DNA from: Halorubrum depositum
GTDB lineage: Archaea > Halobacteriota > Halobacteria > Halobacteriales > Haloferacaceae
Direction: 5' to 3'
Length of the DNA stretch: 64,000 bases
Assembly: GCF_007671725.1 (NCBI RefSeq)
Contig: NZ_VCNM01000001.1
Span: 806,001-870,000, forward strand
How positions within the stretch are numbered: position 1 is the first letter of the stretch; each line of letters starts with the position of its first letter. A program made the translations under genes and the position numbers. Below the pieces are notes generated by a model. It searched no databases. It had not been told where the DNA came from and worked only from the letters and a program-made list of their open reading frames with translations. Shown piece after piece: positions 41,513 through 50,556 of the stretch.

Positions 41513-42415
41513 CTACTTCGGCGGCTGCAGGTCTCGCTGGAACTCGTCGAACTGGTCGAGGTCCTCGGGGAGCTCGTACTCGATCTCGCGCTCGTCCTGG
41601 TTGTCGGGGAGCCGACCGTCCTCCAGGTCGGCGGCGACCTCCTCCCAGCCGGGCTTCACGCGGACGCTCCGGGCGGGGGAGCCGACGACGACGTGGTGGT
41701 CGGGCACGTCGCCCTGCACGACCGAGCGCGCGCCGACGACGCTGTTCTCGCCGACTCGGCAGCCAGCCCGCACCATCGCGTCGTAGGTGACGCGCGCGTC
41801 GTCCTCGACGATCGTGTGGAAGTTGCGGACCTCGGTCTGGTCGACGAGGTCGTGGTCGTGGCTGTAGAGGTGGACGCCGTCGGAGACCGACGCGCGGTCG
41901 CCGATCGTCAGCTTCCCGCGGTCGTCGAGGTGGACGTCGTCGTGGATCACGACGTTGTCGCCGACCTCGATGTTGTGGCCGTAGGTGACGGATATCCCCT
42001 TGAAGAAGCGGCAGTTCTCCCCGCACTCGGCGAAGAGGTGGTTGCCGAGCATCTGCCGGAAGCGGAGGGCGAACTCGACGTTGTCGGCCATCGGCGTCGC
42101 GTCGAACTGGCGCCAGAGCCACTGGAGGTGTTTCGAGCGCTGGAAGCGGTCCTCGTCCTTCTCGGCGTAGTACTCCGACTCCAGCGTGGCGTTGCACGGG
42201 TCGTACCCCTGGAGGCGGACGCGCTCGGCTCGCGACACCGACTCCCCGTCCCGCCACGCCTCCCACCGCTCGCGGTCGCCGTGGAGGTCGATCAGGACGT
42301 CGCGAACGACGTCGCAGGTGTCCTCGTCCGAGGAGAGCCGCTCGTCCACCTCGTCGATTAACCCCCGGACCCCTGCCTCTGCGCCGTCGGGGAGGGACAC
42401 GTGTCGCTTTGTCAT
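41513..42415 (-). CDS. Left-handed beta-helix acyltransferase (maltose O-acetyltransferase/LbH type)
   Basis: A 300-residue protein with a helical N-terminal half (residues 1-125) and a C-terminal hexapeptide-repeat left-handed beta-helix (about 130-245). The repeat region includes NIEVGDNVVIHDDVHLDDRG, KLTIGDRASVSDGVHLYSHDHD and CRVGENSVVGARSVVQGDVPD. The catalytic-type His is in LYSHDHD. It should transfer an acyl group, probably acetyl, to a sugar or other hydroxyl or amine. ATG 42415 is favoured by a TATA-like CCCTTTGAGGG about 25 bp upstream. It is divergent from an aldo/keto reductase gene. Confidence 0.85.
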   Translation of the reverse strand: MTKRHVSLPDGAEAGVRGLIDEVDERLSSDEDTCDVVRDVLIDLHGDRERWEAWRDGESVSRAERVRLQGYDPCNATLESEYYAEKDEDRFQRSKHLQWLWRQFDATPMADNVEFALRFRQMLGNHLFAECGENCRFFKGISVTYGHNIEVGDNVVIHDDVHLDDRGKLTIGDRASVSDGVHLYSHDHDLVDQTEVRNFHTIVEDDARVTYDAMVRAGCRVGENSVVGARSVVQGDVPDHHVVVGSPARSVRVKPGWEEVAADLEDGRLPDNQDEREIEYELPEDLDQFDEFQRDLQPPK

Positions 42416-42581
42416 CGGGTCCTCTTCGTCGCCGTCCCTCAAAGGGATTCGGTTGTGCGACGTCTCGACCGAGCGCGCGTCGCGGAACGATCCCGACGGC
42501 GGGCATTTATAAACCGGCGCCGCGGTCCCGCTGCGTGAAGGAGACCGCACTCGCTAAGTGTCCCGATCCCCAATTCGGGGT

Positions 42582-43655
42582 ATGCAGCACCGCGAACTCG
42601 GGAACTCCGGCGTCGAGGTCTCTGAGATCGGTTTCGGCGCGTGGGTCGTCGGCACCGACTGGTGGGGCGACCGCTCGGACGAACAGGCGGTCGAGATGGT
42701 CGAGGCGGCGCTCGACGCCGGCGTCACCTACGTCGACACGGGCGACGTGTACGGCCACGGCGACAGCGAGGAGATCGTCGGGCGGGCGATCGACGGGCGC
42801 CGCGACGAGGTGACGCTCGCGACGAAGATCGGCTACGACTTCTACAACAACCCGCAGGCGGGCCACGGCGAGCTCCCGAAGGAGCTCGACCGCGACTACC
42901 TCGAGACCGCGTTCGAGCGCTCGCTCGACCGGCTCGACACCGACCACGTCGACCTGCTCCAGCTTCACAACGCCAACGTCGACGACGTCACCCCCGAGGT
43001 GCGCGACCTCCTCGCCGAGTGGAAGGCGGACGGCCGCGTCCGCGCGCTCGGCTGGGCGCTCGGCCCCTCGATCGGCTGGCTCGCCGAGGGCGACGCCGCG
43101 GTCGAGTACGAGGAGTTCGACGCGGTCCAGACCGTCTTCAATCTCTTCGAGCAGGAGCCCGGCCGCCACTTCGTCGAGTCTATCCGCGAGACGGGCTCGG
43201 ACACGTCGGTCATCGCCCGCGTCCCGCACTCCTCGGGCCTGCTCAACGAGCAGGTGACGCCCGACACCGTCCTCGAAGACGGGGACCACCGCTCGCACCG
43301 CCCGAAAGAGTGGTACGAGACCGGCTGGGAGAAGGTCGAGGCGATCCGCTTCCTCGAGGAGCCGGACCACGCGGAGGGCACTCGGACGATGGCGCAGGCG
43401 GCGATCCGCTGGCTGCTCGCGCACGACGAGGTCGCCTCCGTGACGCCCACCTTCCGCGACGCGGACGACATCGCGGAGTGGAGCGCCGCGAGCGACGTGC
43501 CGCCGCTCTCCGAGGCCGAGTACGAGCGCGTCGACGAGCTGTACGCGCGGAACTTCGATATCGACCGCGACGACGGGATGGACGTCCTCCGGACCTCCGT
43601 CGATGGCGAGGACATCGAGGCCGCCGGCCTCGACAAGCGCGCCGCGTCGTACTGA
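42582..43655 (+). CDS. Aldo/keto reductase
   Basis: A 357-residue AKR. The N-terminus is MQHRELGNSGVEVSEIGFGA. Active-site candidates are Asp and Tyr in TYVDTGDVYGHGDSEEIVG, Lys in TLATKIGYDFYNN and His in VDLLQLHNANVDD. The C-terminal cofactor segment is ASVTPTFRDADDIAEWSAAS, less canonical than in the 4.9-kb paralog. ATG 42582 is preferred on family alignment. Two TATA-like sequences lie upstream (CGCTAAGTG about 29 bp away; CATTTATAAAC about 75 bp away). Confidence 0.88.
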   Translation: MQHRELGNSGVEVSEIGFGAWVVGTDWWGDRSDEQAVEMVEAALDAGVTYVDTGDVYGHGDSEEIVGRAIDGRRDEVTLATKIGYDFYNNPQAGHGELPKELDRDYLETAFERSLDRLDTDHVDLLQLHNANVDDVTPEVRDLLAEWKADGRVRALGWALGPSIGWLAEGDAAVEYEEFDAVQTVFNLFEQEPGRHFVESIRETGSDTSVIARVPHSSGLLNEQVTPDTVLEDGDHRSHRPKEWYETGWEKVEAIRFLEEPDHAEGTRTMAQAAIRWLLAHDEVASVTPTFRDADDIAEWSAASDVPPLSEAEYERVDELYARNFDIDRDDGMDVLRTSVDGEDIEAAGLDKRAASY

Positions 43656-43939
43656 GACCGAACCCACCGCTTTCGCGTCGAGACCGCAGGACAGCGAGCG
43701 GTCGCGCCCGCGTACGACCACTTTCACTGCGCGACGGAAGCGGCCGTGACGGCGCCGCCGCTCGGCGCGTCGAACGTGGTGGCTCGGTGGGAAACCCTCG
43801 TCACAAGGGGCTCAGTGGGGGTAACACGTCGTCACGGCCACCACGGTCGGTCCTTACTCGCTGGATCGTATAAACTCCCCGCGACGCCGACGACCGCGAG
43901 CCGGTTCGGGGGTTCGCACGGAAAACGGTGGCCGCGGAC

Positions 43940-45907
43940 CTACTCGTTCTCGCCGTCGCCGAACTGCGCGTCGTAGTCGTTCTGGATCTCTATCTTCGTC
44001 CCGCGGCTGATGTCGTCGTAGTCGAACTCTATTCCGTATCGGTCCTGGGTGATCTCGTCGCGGGTCCTGATCTCGCCGGGAGCCACGTCGTCGGGGAACG
44101 GCTGCCGGTTGTAGATCGCCTGCACCTCCCACGCCCGCTCGGCGTCGAGGTCCGCGAAGTCGGCGTCGTACTTCGCCCGACTGATGTTGTCCCGGCTGTG
44201 AGCCGGATCCGACGGGAGCGGCCCGAACTGCGCGTCGTACTCGTTTTGAACCTCGATCGCGGCGTCGCGGTCCAGCTCGGAGAACGGCGCGTCGTACCGG
44301 TCGCCGCTTATCTCGTCGCGGGTCTCGACGTCGGCGGGAACCGCGTTGCCGGCGAACGGCTGCCGGTTGTAGATCGCCTGCACCTCGCCGACCGTCTCGC
44401 TTCCGAGGTCGGCGAAGTCGACGCTGTACTTCGCCCGGGTGATCTCGTTGCGAGTGAACCCCTCGTCGGCGTCAGCGGCGTCGTCCCCGGAACCGTCCGA
44501 GCCGTCCGACGACGTCGACCCCCCGTCGTAGTCGCTCTCGACCGTGACCGAGGCGCCGCTCGTCCCCGTGACGTTGTAGGCGGTTCCGGCTTCGGTGCCG
44601 AGGACGTCGACGCGCAGGCCGATGTCGGTCGCGCCGACCGCGTGGCCGCTGATCGTGACGGTCGCGATCGCGACGCTGCCGTTGTCCGCGGTGTCCGTCG
44701 GCGCGGCCGTGACGTTCACCGCCTTCCCGTCCTCGATGACGGTGATCGCCGTCGTCGCGTCGGACGCGCCGCCTCCCGCGGAGACGTCCGTCACCGTGGC
44801 GTGAGTGACGTCCTTCGACTCGACGCGGAAGTCGTAAGCGCCGACGCCGCCGGACGCGTTCGCGACGACCACGTCGTAGGTCGTCTCGTCGCCGGCGTCG
44901 ACCGTCACGTCGGCGTCACTCGGATCGCCGGTGCCGTTCGGCTCACCCGCCTCGCCGCTCGGGCGGAGCAGCACCGCGGTCTCGGGGATCGGAGCCGATC
45001 CCGCCGCCCCCTCGACGTCGACGATCCCGGTCGCGGAGTCGTTCCCGGTGAAGACGCCGTGGACGTGCGATCCGTGGTCGACCCCGGTCACGTTCACGCC
45101 GCCGAACGCGACGGTCTCGCGGTCGTGTCCCGCGAGCGTCACCTCCCGCGAGGCCGCCGTCTCGTCGGCGTCGAGGGCCCCGTCGCCGTCGACGTCGACT
45201 CCGTACCGGACCGTCCGGGTCGCCTCCAGATCGCCGTCGTTGGTGACCGAGACGGAGACGTTGAACGGCTCTCCCCGCGTCACGTCGCGGGACGCGTTCA
45301 GGTTCGACACCCGGAACGCCGCCGGGTCCGGATTCGGCTCGACGGCGATCGCGGCGCCGGTCGCGGCGGTGACGTCGTACGCGTCGCCGGCGTCGGTGCC
45401 GAGCCCGTCGACGCGCAGTCCGAGATCGGTGGTGCCGGGGGCGTCGCCGCGGACCGTGACGGTCGCGACGGCGACGCTGCCGCCGCCGGCCGCGTCCGTC
45501 GGCGCGGCCGTCAGGTTCGCCGACGAGCCGTCGGCGGCGATCGAGACCCCGGCCGCCTCGTCCGACTGGTTCCCCCGCAGTGAGACGTCCGTTATCGTGG
45601 CCACGCTCGGATCGCCGACGCTGACGACGGCGGCGAGGGCGCCGACGCCGCCGGACGCGTTCGCGACGACCACGTCGTGGGTCGCGGTCTCGCCGACGCG
45701 GACAGTCGCGTCGCTCGGTCCGAGATGGACCGCGGTCTCGGGGGCCGGGGCCGGGTCCTCCTGCTGTGCGAACGGGAGGTCGAGACCGCCGGTGGGGCCG
45801 ACGCCCGCGACCGCCCCGCCGATGCCGCCGATGCCGACCACCGCGATCGCCACGAGGACGGCGACGCCCTTCGCGTTCAGCGTCGCGGAGAGTGCGCCGA
45901 GGTTCAT
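43940..45907 (-). CDS. Membrane-targeted protein with two cohesin-like modules and four novel ~43-residue repeats
   Basis: A 655-residue exported protein. Residues about 13-38 (VAVLVAIAVVGIGGIGGAVAG) form a signal or anchor. Two cohesin-like beta modules follow: about 55-205 and 300-460, each with the VxVGExxTxDVVVANASGGVGA opening and the SVAVATVTVRG or SVAIATVTISG strand typical of cohesins. A CARDB-like segment lies between them. The last 173 residues hold four repeats of about 43 residues with the pattern R-D-x-I-x-x-x-x-Y-x-x-x-F then E-V-Q-x-x-Y-x-x-Q. The upstream gene overlaps by 4 bp and carries a dockerin, its likely partner. The repeats are not a family I know. Confidence 0.75.
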   Translation of the reverse strand: MNLGALSATLNAKGVAVLVAIAVVGIGGIGGAVAGVGPTGGLDLPFAQQEDPAPAPETAVHLGPSDATVRVGETATHDVVVANASGGVGALAAVVSVGDPSVATITDVSLRGNQSDEAAGVSIAADGSSANLTAAPTDAAGGGSVAVATVTVRGDAPGTTDLGLRVDGLGTDAGDAYDVTAATGAAIAVEPNPDPAAFRVSNLNASRDVTRGEPFNVSVSVTNDGDLEATRTVRYGVDVDGDGALDADETAASREVTLAGHDRETVAFGGVNVTGVDHGSHVHGVFTGNDSATGIVDVEGAAGSAPIPETAVLLRPSGEAGEPNGTGDPSDADVTVDAGDETTYDVVVANASGGVGAYDFRVESKDVTHATVTDVSAGGGASDATTAITVIEDGKAVNVTAAPTDTADNGSVAIATVTISGHAVGATDIGLRVDVLGTEAGTAYNVTGTSGASVTVESDYDGGSTSSDGSDGSGDDAADADEGFTRNEITRAKYSVDFADLGSETVGEVQAIYNRQPFAGNAVPADVETRDEISGDRYDAPFSELDRDAAIEVQNEYDAQFGPLPSDPAHSRDNISRAKYDADFADLDAERAWEVQAIYNRQPFPDDVAPGEIRTRDEITQDRYGIEFDYDDISRGTKIEIQNDYDAQFGDGENE

Positions 45908-47232
45908 CGGTCCAACACCTCGTTGAACAGCGCCCGGACGTCGAGGGCGTCCACGTCACCGTCGCCGTTGAAGTCGAACGCGTCCGGGTGGCTCCGGACC
46001 AGCTCGTCGTCCCGGTTCGCGAACATGGCCTCCACGTCGTCGGCGTCGACGTCGCCGTCGCCGTCGACGTCCTCGTAGCGACCGTCCCCGTCCGGGTCGG
46101 TCGGCTGACTCTCGAAGTCGCCTATCGCCTGTCCACCGAAACAGACGGGGTCGCCGCCGCGGACCGGCTCGACGGACCACGGGACGAATTCGACGCCGCC
46201 GTCGACCTCGTCGCCCTTCGGGGCCTCTGCCGGGGTCTCCTCCGCGGCGGGGCCGGTCGGATCGCCCCAGTAGTTACAGGACGCGACCGCGGTCTGCTCC
46301 GACGCGTTCCGGACCCCGAACTCGTCGTTGCCCGCGATGTCGTTCCCGGTGAACGCGTACTCGGGGACGGAATCGCCGAAGCCGTCCGCGACGCCCGACA
46401 GCAGGATCCCGGTCCGGTTGCCGACGATCGCGTTTCCGCGGACGTCTCCGCCGCTGGAGGCGAACTCGATCCCCGGCCCGGCGTTGTTCCGGATGTCATT
46501 CCCGACGACCGTGGCGGACCCCAGGTCGGTCGGCGCGACGAGCCCGATCAGTCGGAGGCCGAACCCGTCGTTGTCGGCGACGGTGTTGTCGACGAACGTC
46601 CCCTCGCCGGTGGCGACGCCGGCGCCGTTCTCCCGCACGGTGCTGCGTCTCAGCTCCGTGACGTGTCCCAGGTCGGTGGACACCGCCGCGTCGCTGTTCC
46701 CGCTCAGCGTGCTCTCGGTTATCGACAGCCGGGTGCCCTCCCCGGGACCGACGCCCACGCCGTTGTCGCTGACGACGGAATCGCGGACCGCGATACGCCC
46801 CTTCGGCCCGCCGCGGATCCCGACGGAGCTGTCGGTGACCGAGACGGCTTCGAGCGCGATCTCGCCGCCCGGGGAACCGACGGAGGTTCCCGCGCCGAAG
46901 TTCGTTATCCGCAGATCGCGGACGGCGGCGCTCTCGTCGCGACCGAGGTCGAACGAGAGGCCGATCCCCGAGCCGTCGCCGGAGATCGCGTGCCCGTTCC
47001 CGTCCAGCGTGACGCCCGGACCGAGGGTGAGACAGTCGCCCTCCGCGTCGAGATCGGCGGTGAGAACGTACTCTCCCGGTTCGGTCAGCGACGCGCATCG
47101 GTCGACCTCCGTCGGCGCGGCGGCCGTCGTGGAGATCGAGGAGAGCCCGACGACCGTCCCCGCTACCACGAGACCGCCTTTCTGAAGTGCTGTTCGGCGC
47201 GATATCTTCTCGTCTGGTCCACCGTCGGTCAT
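45904..47232 (-). CDS. Tat-exported right-handed beta-helix protein with C-terminal dockerin
   Basis: A 442-residue secreted protein. The Tat signal is in ISRRTALQKGGLVVAG (residues about 10-25). The body is a right-handed parallel beta-helix of the NosD/pectate-lyase-like type, with GVTLDGNGHAISGDGSGIGL and many NxxGxxV coils. The last 60 residues form a type I dockerin: two calcium loops DVDGDGDVDADD and DFNGDGDVDALD. It overlaps the cohesin-like gene by ATGA, so the pair is one operon. The minus-strand TATA-like GCTAATAACAAT about 30 bp upstream of ATG 47232 suggests leaderless transcription. Enzymatic activity is not visible. Confidence 0.8.
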   Translation of the reverse strand: MTDGGPDEKISRRTALQKGGLVVAGTVVGLSSISTTAAAPTEVDRCASLTEPGEYVLTADLDAEGDCLTLGPGVTLDGNGHAISGDGSGIGLSFDLGRDESAAVRDLRITNFGAGTSVGSPGGEIALEAVSVTDSSVGIRGGPKGRIAVRDSVVSDNGVGVGPGEGTRLSITESTLSGNSDAAVSTDLGHVTELRRSTVRENGAGVATGEGTFVDNTVADNDGFGLRLIGLVAPTDLGSATVVGNDIRNNAGPGIEFASSGGDVRGNAIVGNRTGILLSGVADGFGDSVPEYAFTGNDIAGNDEFGVRNASEQTAVASCNYWGDPTGPAAEETPAEAPKGDEVDGGVEFVPWSVEPVRGGDPVCFGGQAIGDFESQPTDPDGDGRYEDVDGDGDVDADDVEAMFANRDDELVRSHPDAFDFNGDGDVDALDVRALFNEVLDR

Positions 47233-47256
47233 GAGAGAGTATCGGGGGATAGACCG

Positions 47257-47268
47257 AATTGTTATTAG
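47257..47268 (-). promoter_or_regulatory. TATA-like box of the dockerin/cohesin operon
   Basis: On the minus strand the sequence reads GCTAATAACAAT, centred about 30 bp upstream of ATG 47232. Confidence 0.55.
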
Positions 47269-47451
47269 CTTGCTTCCAGAAATAACAGAGTCTATAACAA
47301 TATCTCGGAGGGCCGAACCGGAACGCGACGCCGCGTCTCGGCGACGCGCGACACCGTGGTGACTCTCGGCGCCGGAGCGGGATCCCGGAGAGACGAGGAG
47401 CATGATACGAACGATTCTCGAACGGCGGACGCCGACGAGCTCGCGGGGGCG

Positions 47452-48657
47452 ATGACGGACGAGTACGAGGTCGTTCGCGGGCTCCCCGACGAGGAGGAGC
47501 TCCTCGGTCTGTTGTGCGAGGCCTTCGGAAACTGGGGAGACGAGGCGTTCCTGCGGTGGAAGTACGACCGGCCCGGCGTCGAGCCGGCGACGGGGTACCA
47601 CGTCGTTCGAAACGGCGAGCTCGCGGCGTTCCGCGGCATGTTCGAGCGCACCATCGAGGGGCCGGGCGGCGGCTACGACTGCCACGTCTGCGGCGACGCC
47701 TGCGTCGCCGAGGCCCACCGCGGCGAGGGGCTCTACTCGCGGATCCGTGACGCGACGGAGTCCGACATCGAACGGAGCGGGAGCGACTTCTGCGGGATCT
47801 TCACCCGGAAGGGCCACATCCCGTTCGAGGTCGGGCTCGACCGTGGGTGGAAGTATCGCACGCTTCCACTGTACCTCCGGGTGCTCTCGCCCGGGAACGT
47901 GATACCGCACTACGCGCGGCTCGTCCTCGACGAGGACGGGACTGCGGCCGACCTCCTCGACCGCCTCGGCGGGAGAGTCACGCTCAGGTCGGGCGGCGAG
48001 TCGCTCCGGCTCGACCGCCTGCTCGGCGAGTCGAAGACCGAGTCGGGGTGGTCCGTTCCGGTCCCCTTCCCCGAGTGGGCGACCACGGCCGCGGTCGAGG
48101 CGGCGGGAACCGACTCGCTCCGCGAGAGCCTGAAGCGCCGGACGCCGATCGGTCGGCCCGGGACGACCGATCGTTCCGCGAGCGCCGCCGACGTCGAGGT
48201 GAGCGTCGAGCGATCGGTCGGAGATGACCTCCTGGAATCGCTGGCGACGCTCTACGTCGAGGCGACGGCCGAGTACGACCTCGCCTTTCGGCGCGAGGCC
48301 GACGACCTCCGTCACCTGCTCGCCCACCCGCGGCTGCTCGGCGTCGTCACGGCGAGGCGGGACGGGACCGTCGTCGGCGCGGCGCCGGTCGCGCTCACCG
48401 AGACGGAAGACACGCTCGAGGCGTGGGTGCTCGACCTCGTCGCCGCCGACGGCGACGTCCGCGACGCGCTGGTTGCGGGGATCGAGGAGGCCGCGATCGA
48501 GCGGGACGCGGACATGGCGCTGCTGCTCTCGGACGCGGACCCCGGGACGGCGTGGGCCCAGATCGATAGACAGGTGCTGATGTGGACGTCGTACGGCGCC
48601 GACACGCGATCGCTCGAAACTGACTCGCTGTTCATGGGGCTCTACGACGTCGTGTGA
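47452..48657 (+). CDS. GNAT-like acetyltransferase (two GNAT-type halves)
   Basis: A 401-residue protein. Its N-terminal half has the acetyl-CoA-loop pattern VAEAHRGEGLYSRIRDATE (about residues 85-103), the Q/RxxGxG/A region of GNAT proteins. A second GNAT-like half begins near residue 245 (VEVSVERSVGDDLLESLATLY) and includes LAHPRLLGVVTARRDGTVVGAA. It ends LFMGLYDVV. ATG 47452 is chosen because upstream residues (from GTG 47356) are low-complexity; the longer start is possible. It opens the glycan region and is transcribed away from the dockerin operon. Its acceptor is unknown, with an amino sugar plausible from context. Confidence 0.75.
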   Translation: MTDEYEVVRGLPDEEELLGLLCEAFGNWGDEAFLRWKYDRPGVEPATGYHVVRNGELAAFRGMFERTIEGPGGGYDCHVCGDACVAEAHRGEGLYSRIRDATESDIERSGSDFCGIFTRKGHIPFEVGLDRGWKYRTLPLYLRVLSPGNVIPHYARLVLDEDGTAADLLDRLGGRVTLRSGGESLRLDRLLGESKTESGWSVPVPFPEWATTAAVEAAGTDSLRESLKRRTPIGRPGTTDRSASAADVEVSVERSVGDDLLESLATLYVEATAEYDLAFRREADDLRHLLAHPRLLGVVTARRDGTVVGAAPVALTETEDTLEAWVLDLVAADGDVRDALVAGIEEAAIERDADMALLLSDADPGTAWAQIDRQVLMWTSYGADTRSLETDSLFMGLYDVV

Positions 48658-48703
48658 CGCCGTCCCCCGCGCGGAGCCGGTTCGGGGATCGACGCTCCGG
48701 CGA

Positions 48704-49690
48704 CTACCGCGACGCCTCGGCCATGGCGCGGAACCACCCCCACGCCGGCAGCACCGTCTCCCTGAACGGGCGGTAGTCGTAGCCGAGCTCCTCGCGCGCC
48801 TTGGCGCTGTCGTAGAAGTGCGTGTCCGTCGCCAGCTCCGCCATCTCGGCGTTGAACGGGAAGATCCGTCGACCGGTCCGGCGGTTCACGACGCCCACGG
48901 CGGGCCCGGCCGCTCTGATCGCGGCCGCCGGGACCGTGATCCGGGGAGCCGACCCGCCGATCTCCTCGGCGATCACCTCGAGGGCCTCCCGGTACCGCAG
49001 GTTCTCGCCCCCGAGGACGTAGTGTTCGCCCGGCTCTCCCTGTTCCATCGCCCGTACGATCCCGGCCGCGACGTCCTCGACGCCGACGAAGCTCGCGCCG
49101 CCGGGGGGATGCGCGAACAGCTTCGGGTCGCTCGCGAGCGCGAAGAACCGTGCGGTGAACCCCTCGTCTCCCGGGCCGAAGATCGACGTCGGGTGCACGG
49201 TGACCGCGTCAAGGCCGCGACTGGTCGCCGCGTCCACGATCCGCTCTGCCGCCGCCTTCGACTGCTGGTAGGCGCCGATCGGGGGCGCCACGTCCGTCTC
49301 GTCAGCGACGCCGTCGGCCCGCCGCGTTCCGGCCGTGCTCGTGAACACGAGGCGCTCGACCCCGGCGTCGAGGCACGCCTCGACGACATTTCGCGTCCCG
49401 ATCTCGTTGACCGCCCGGACGGTCCGCTCGTCGGCGCTCTGTAACCCGGTCCCGGCGAGGTGGTACACCTCGTCGTGACCGTCGACGACCGCTCGCACGG
49501 CCGCTTCGTCGAACACGTCCAACCGCTCCCACCGGACGGCGTCGTCGGACTCGTCGGGCGCCGACGAGCTGTGTCGGGTGGCGGTGACGGTCCCGTTCTC
49601 GTCCCCTTCCTCGTCCGCGAGCCGTTCCAGGAGGTACGAACCGAGGAACCCGCTCGCGCCCGTGACGAGCGCGTCGGCGGCTCCGGTCAT
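48704..49690 (-). CDS. NAD-dependent epimerase/dehydratase (SDR extended)
   Basis: A 328-residue extended short-chain dehydrogenase. The NAD motif is VTGASGFLGSYLLERL (residues 10-25, GxxGxxG), the Ser/Tyr/Lys site is in FTSTAGTRR (Ser) and YQQSKAAAER (YxxxK), and the Asp ligand is near ERLDVFDE. The C-terminal domain reads VLGGENLRYREALEVIAEEIG. Members act as nucleotide-sugar epimerases, dehydratases or steroid-like dehydrogenases. It overlaps the DUF362 gene start-to-stop by 4 bp (49687-49690). It is part of a minus-strand run with DUF362 and a Gfo/Idh/MocA gene. Confidence 0.88.
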   Translation of the reverse strand: MTGAADALVTGASGFLGSYLLERLADEEGDENGTVTATRHSSSAPDESDDAVRWERLDVFDEAAVRAVVDGHDEVYHLAGTGLQSADERTVRAVNEIGTRNVVEACLDAGVERLVFTSTAGTRRADGVADETDVAPPIGAYQQSKAAAERIVDAATSRGLDAVTVHPTSIFGPGDEGFTARFFALASDPKLFAHPPGGASFVGVEDVAAGIVRAMEQGEPGEHYVLGGENLRYREALEVIAEEIGGSAPRITVPAAAIRAAGPAVGVVNRRTGRRIFPFNAEMAELATDTHFYDSAKAREELGYDYRPFRETVLPAWGWFRAMAEASR

Positions 49691-50556
49691 CGGTCCATCA
49701 GCTGCGGCGGCAGCTGATCCCCCGTGACGCGAGCGTACAGCCGGTACCCCGACGTCATCAGCCTCGACGGCGACCCCTCGCTGACCGACTCGTCCGGGAG
49801 CTCGTCGGCCAGCGCGCGGGCGTCGAGGCCGCGAACCCGAGCGGGTCGGTCGTCGCGCGCGGCCCCCCTCGGGAGCGCGTCTCGGTCCAGACCCAGCAGA
49901 TACGCCGTGACCCGTTCGACCTCGAACGGGTCGGCGCTCGCGAGCAGCGCCCGCGTCCGCCGCGGCGCGCCGACGTACGAGTAGGTCGCGTCCAACACCG
50001 CACCGATCGGGTCGGCCGCCGCGGCGAAGGAGTCAACCTCGAAAGCGGTCGGTTCCCGGCTCAACGCGGCCGCCGCGAGACGGTCGAAACAGCCGGCGAG
50101 CGTCGGATCCTCCCGGCGGCGGAGCGCGGGCACGACGAGCGCGTCGTCCAACAGCCGTTCGGGCGCAGTCACGACCGTCTCCTGGTCGTCGACGGAGACC
50201 GTCCGACTCGCCTGCGGCCCGGCGTCGGGGTCGAAGTACTCGACGCCGGACCGCTCGACGAGCCGGTCGTAGCCGAGATACGTCGCGCAGGACGCGTCGT
50301 CGGACCACGCGGTCGCGGCGCGGGCGATCTCGACCCCGTCGACGGCCTCGGCCGCGAGCAGGCGGTCGACGAGGGCCGAGACGGTGTCCGGATTCGTCAC
50401 CGTCCCCGTGCTCGGGTGGTAGGGGTAGTGGAGGTCCGGGACGAGCACGACCCGACCCTCGAACTCGACGTCGGCGTTACCGAGCACCTCGGCGACGCCC
50501 TCGGCGATCGCGTCGGGCTCGCAGTCCGGGAGCCGCGCGCCGTGAACGATCGTCAT
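49687..50556 (-). CDS. DUF362 domain protein
   Basis: A 289-residue protein of the DUF362 type, with VVLVPDLHYPYHPSTGTVTNPDTVSALVDRL (described in parts) near residues 38-68 and the DSxxATxLGY-like SCATYLGYDRLVER. DUF362 is found in proteins near iron-sulfur domains, but no ferredoxin Cys cluster is visible here. Its 3' end overlaps the epimerase gene by 4 bp, and its own ATG lies inside the Gfo/Idh/MocA stop (shared ATGA, 50553-50556). It is likely co-expressed with both, and its role in glycan metabolism is only context-based. Confidence 0.75.
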   Translation of the reverse strand: MTIVHGARLPDCEPDAIAEGVAEVLGNADVEFEGRVVLVPDLHYPYHPSTGTVTNPDTVSALVDRLLAAEAVDGVEIARAATAWSDDASCATYLGYDRLVERSGVEYFDPDAGPQASRTVSVDDQETVVTAPERLLDDALVVPALRRREDPTLAGCFDRLAAAALSREPTAFEVDSFAAAADPIGAVLDATYSYVGAPRRTRALLASADPFEVERVTAYLLGLDRDALPRGAARDDRPARVRGLDARALADELPDESVSEGSPSRLMTSGYRLYARVTGDQLPPQLMDR

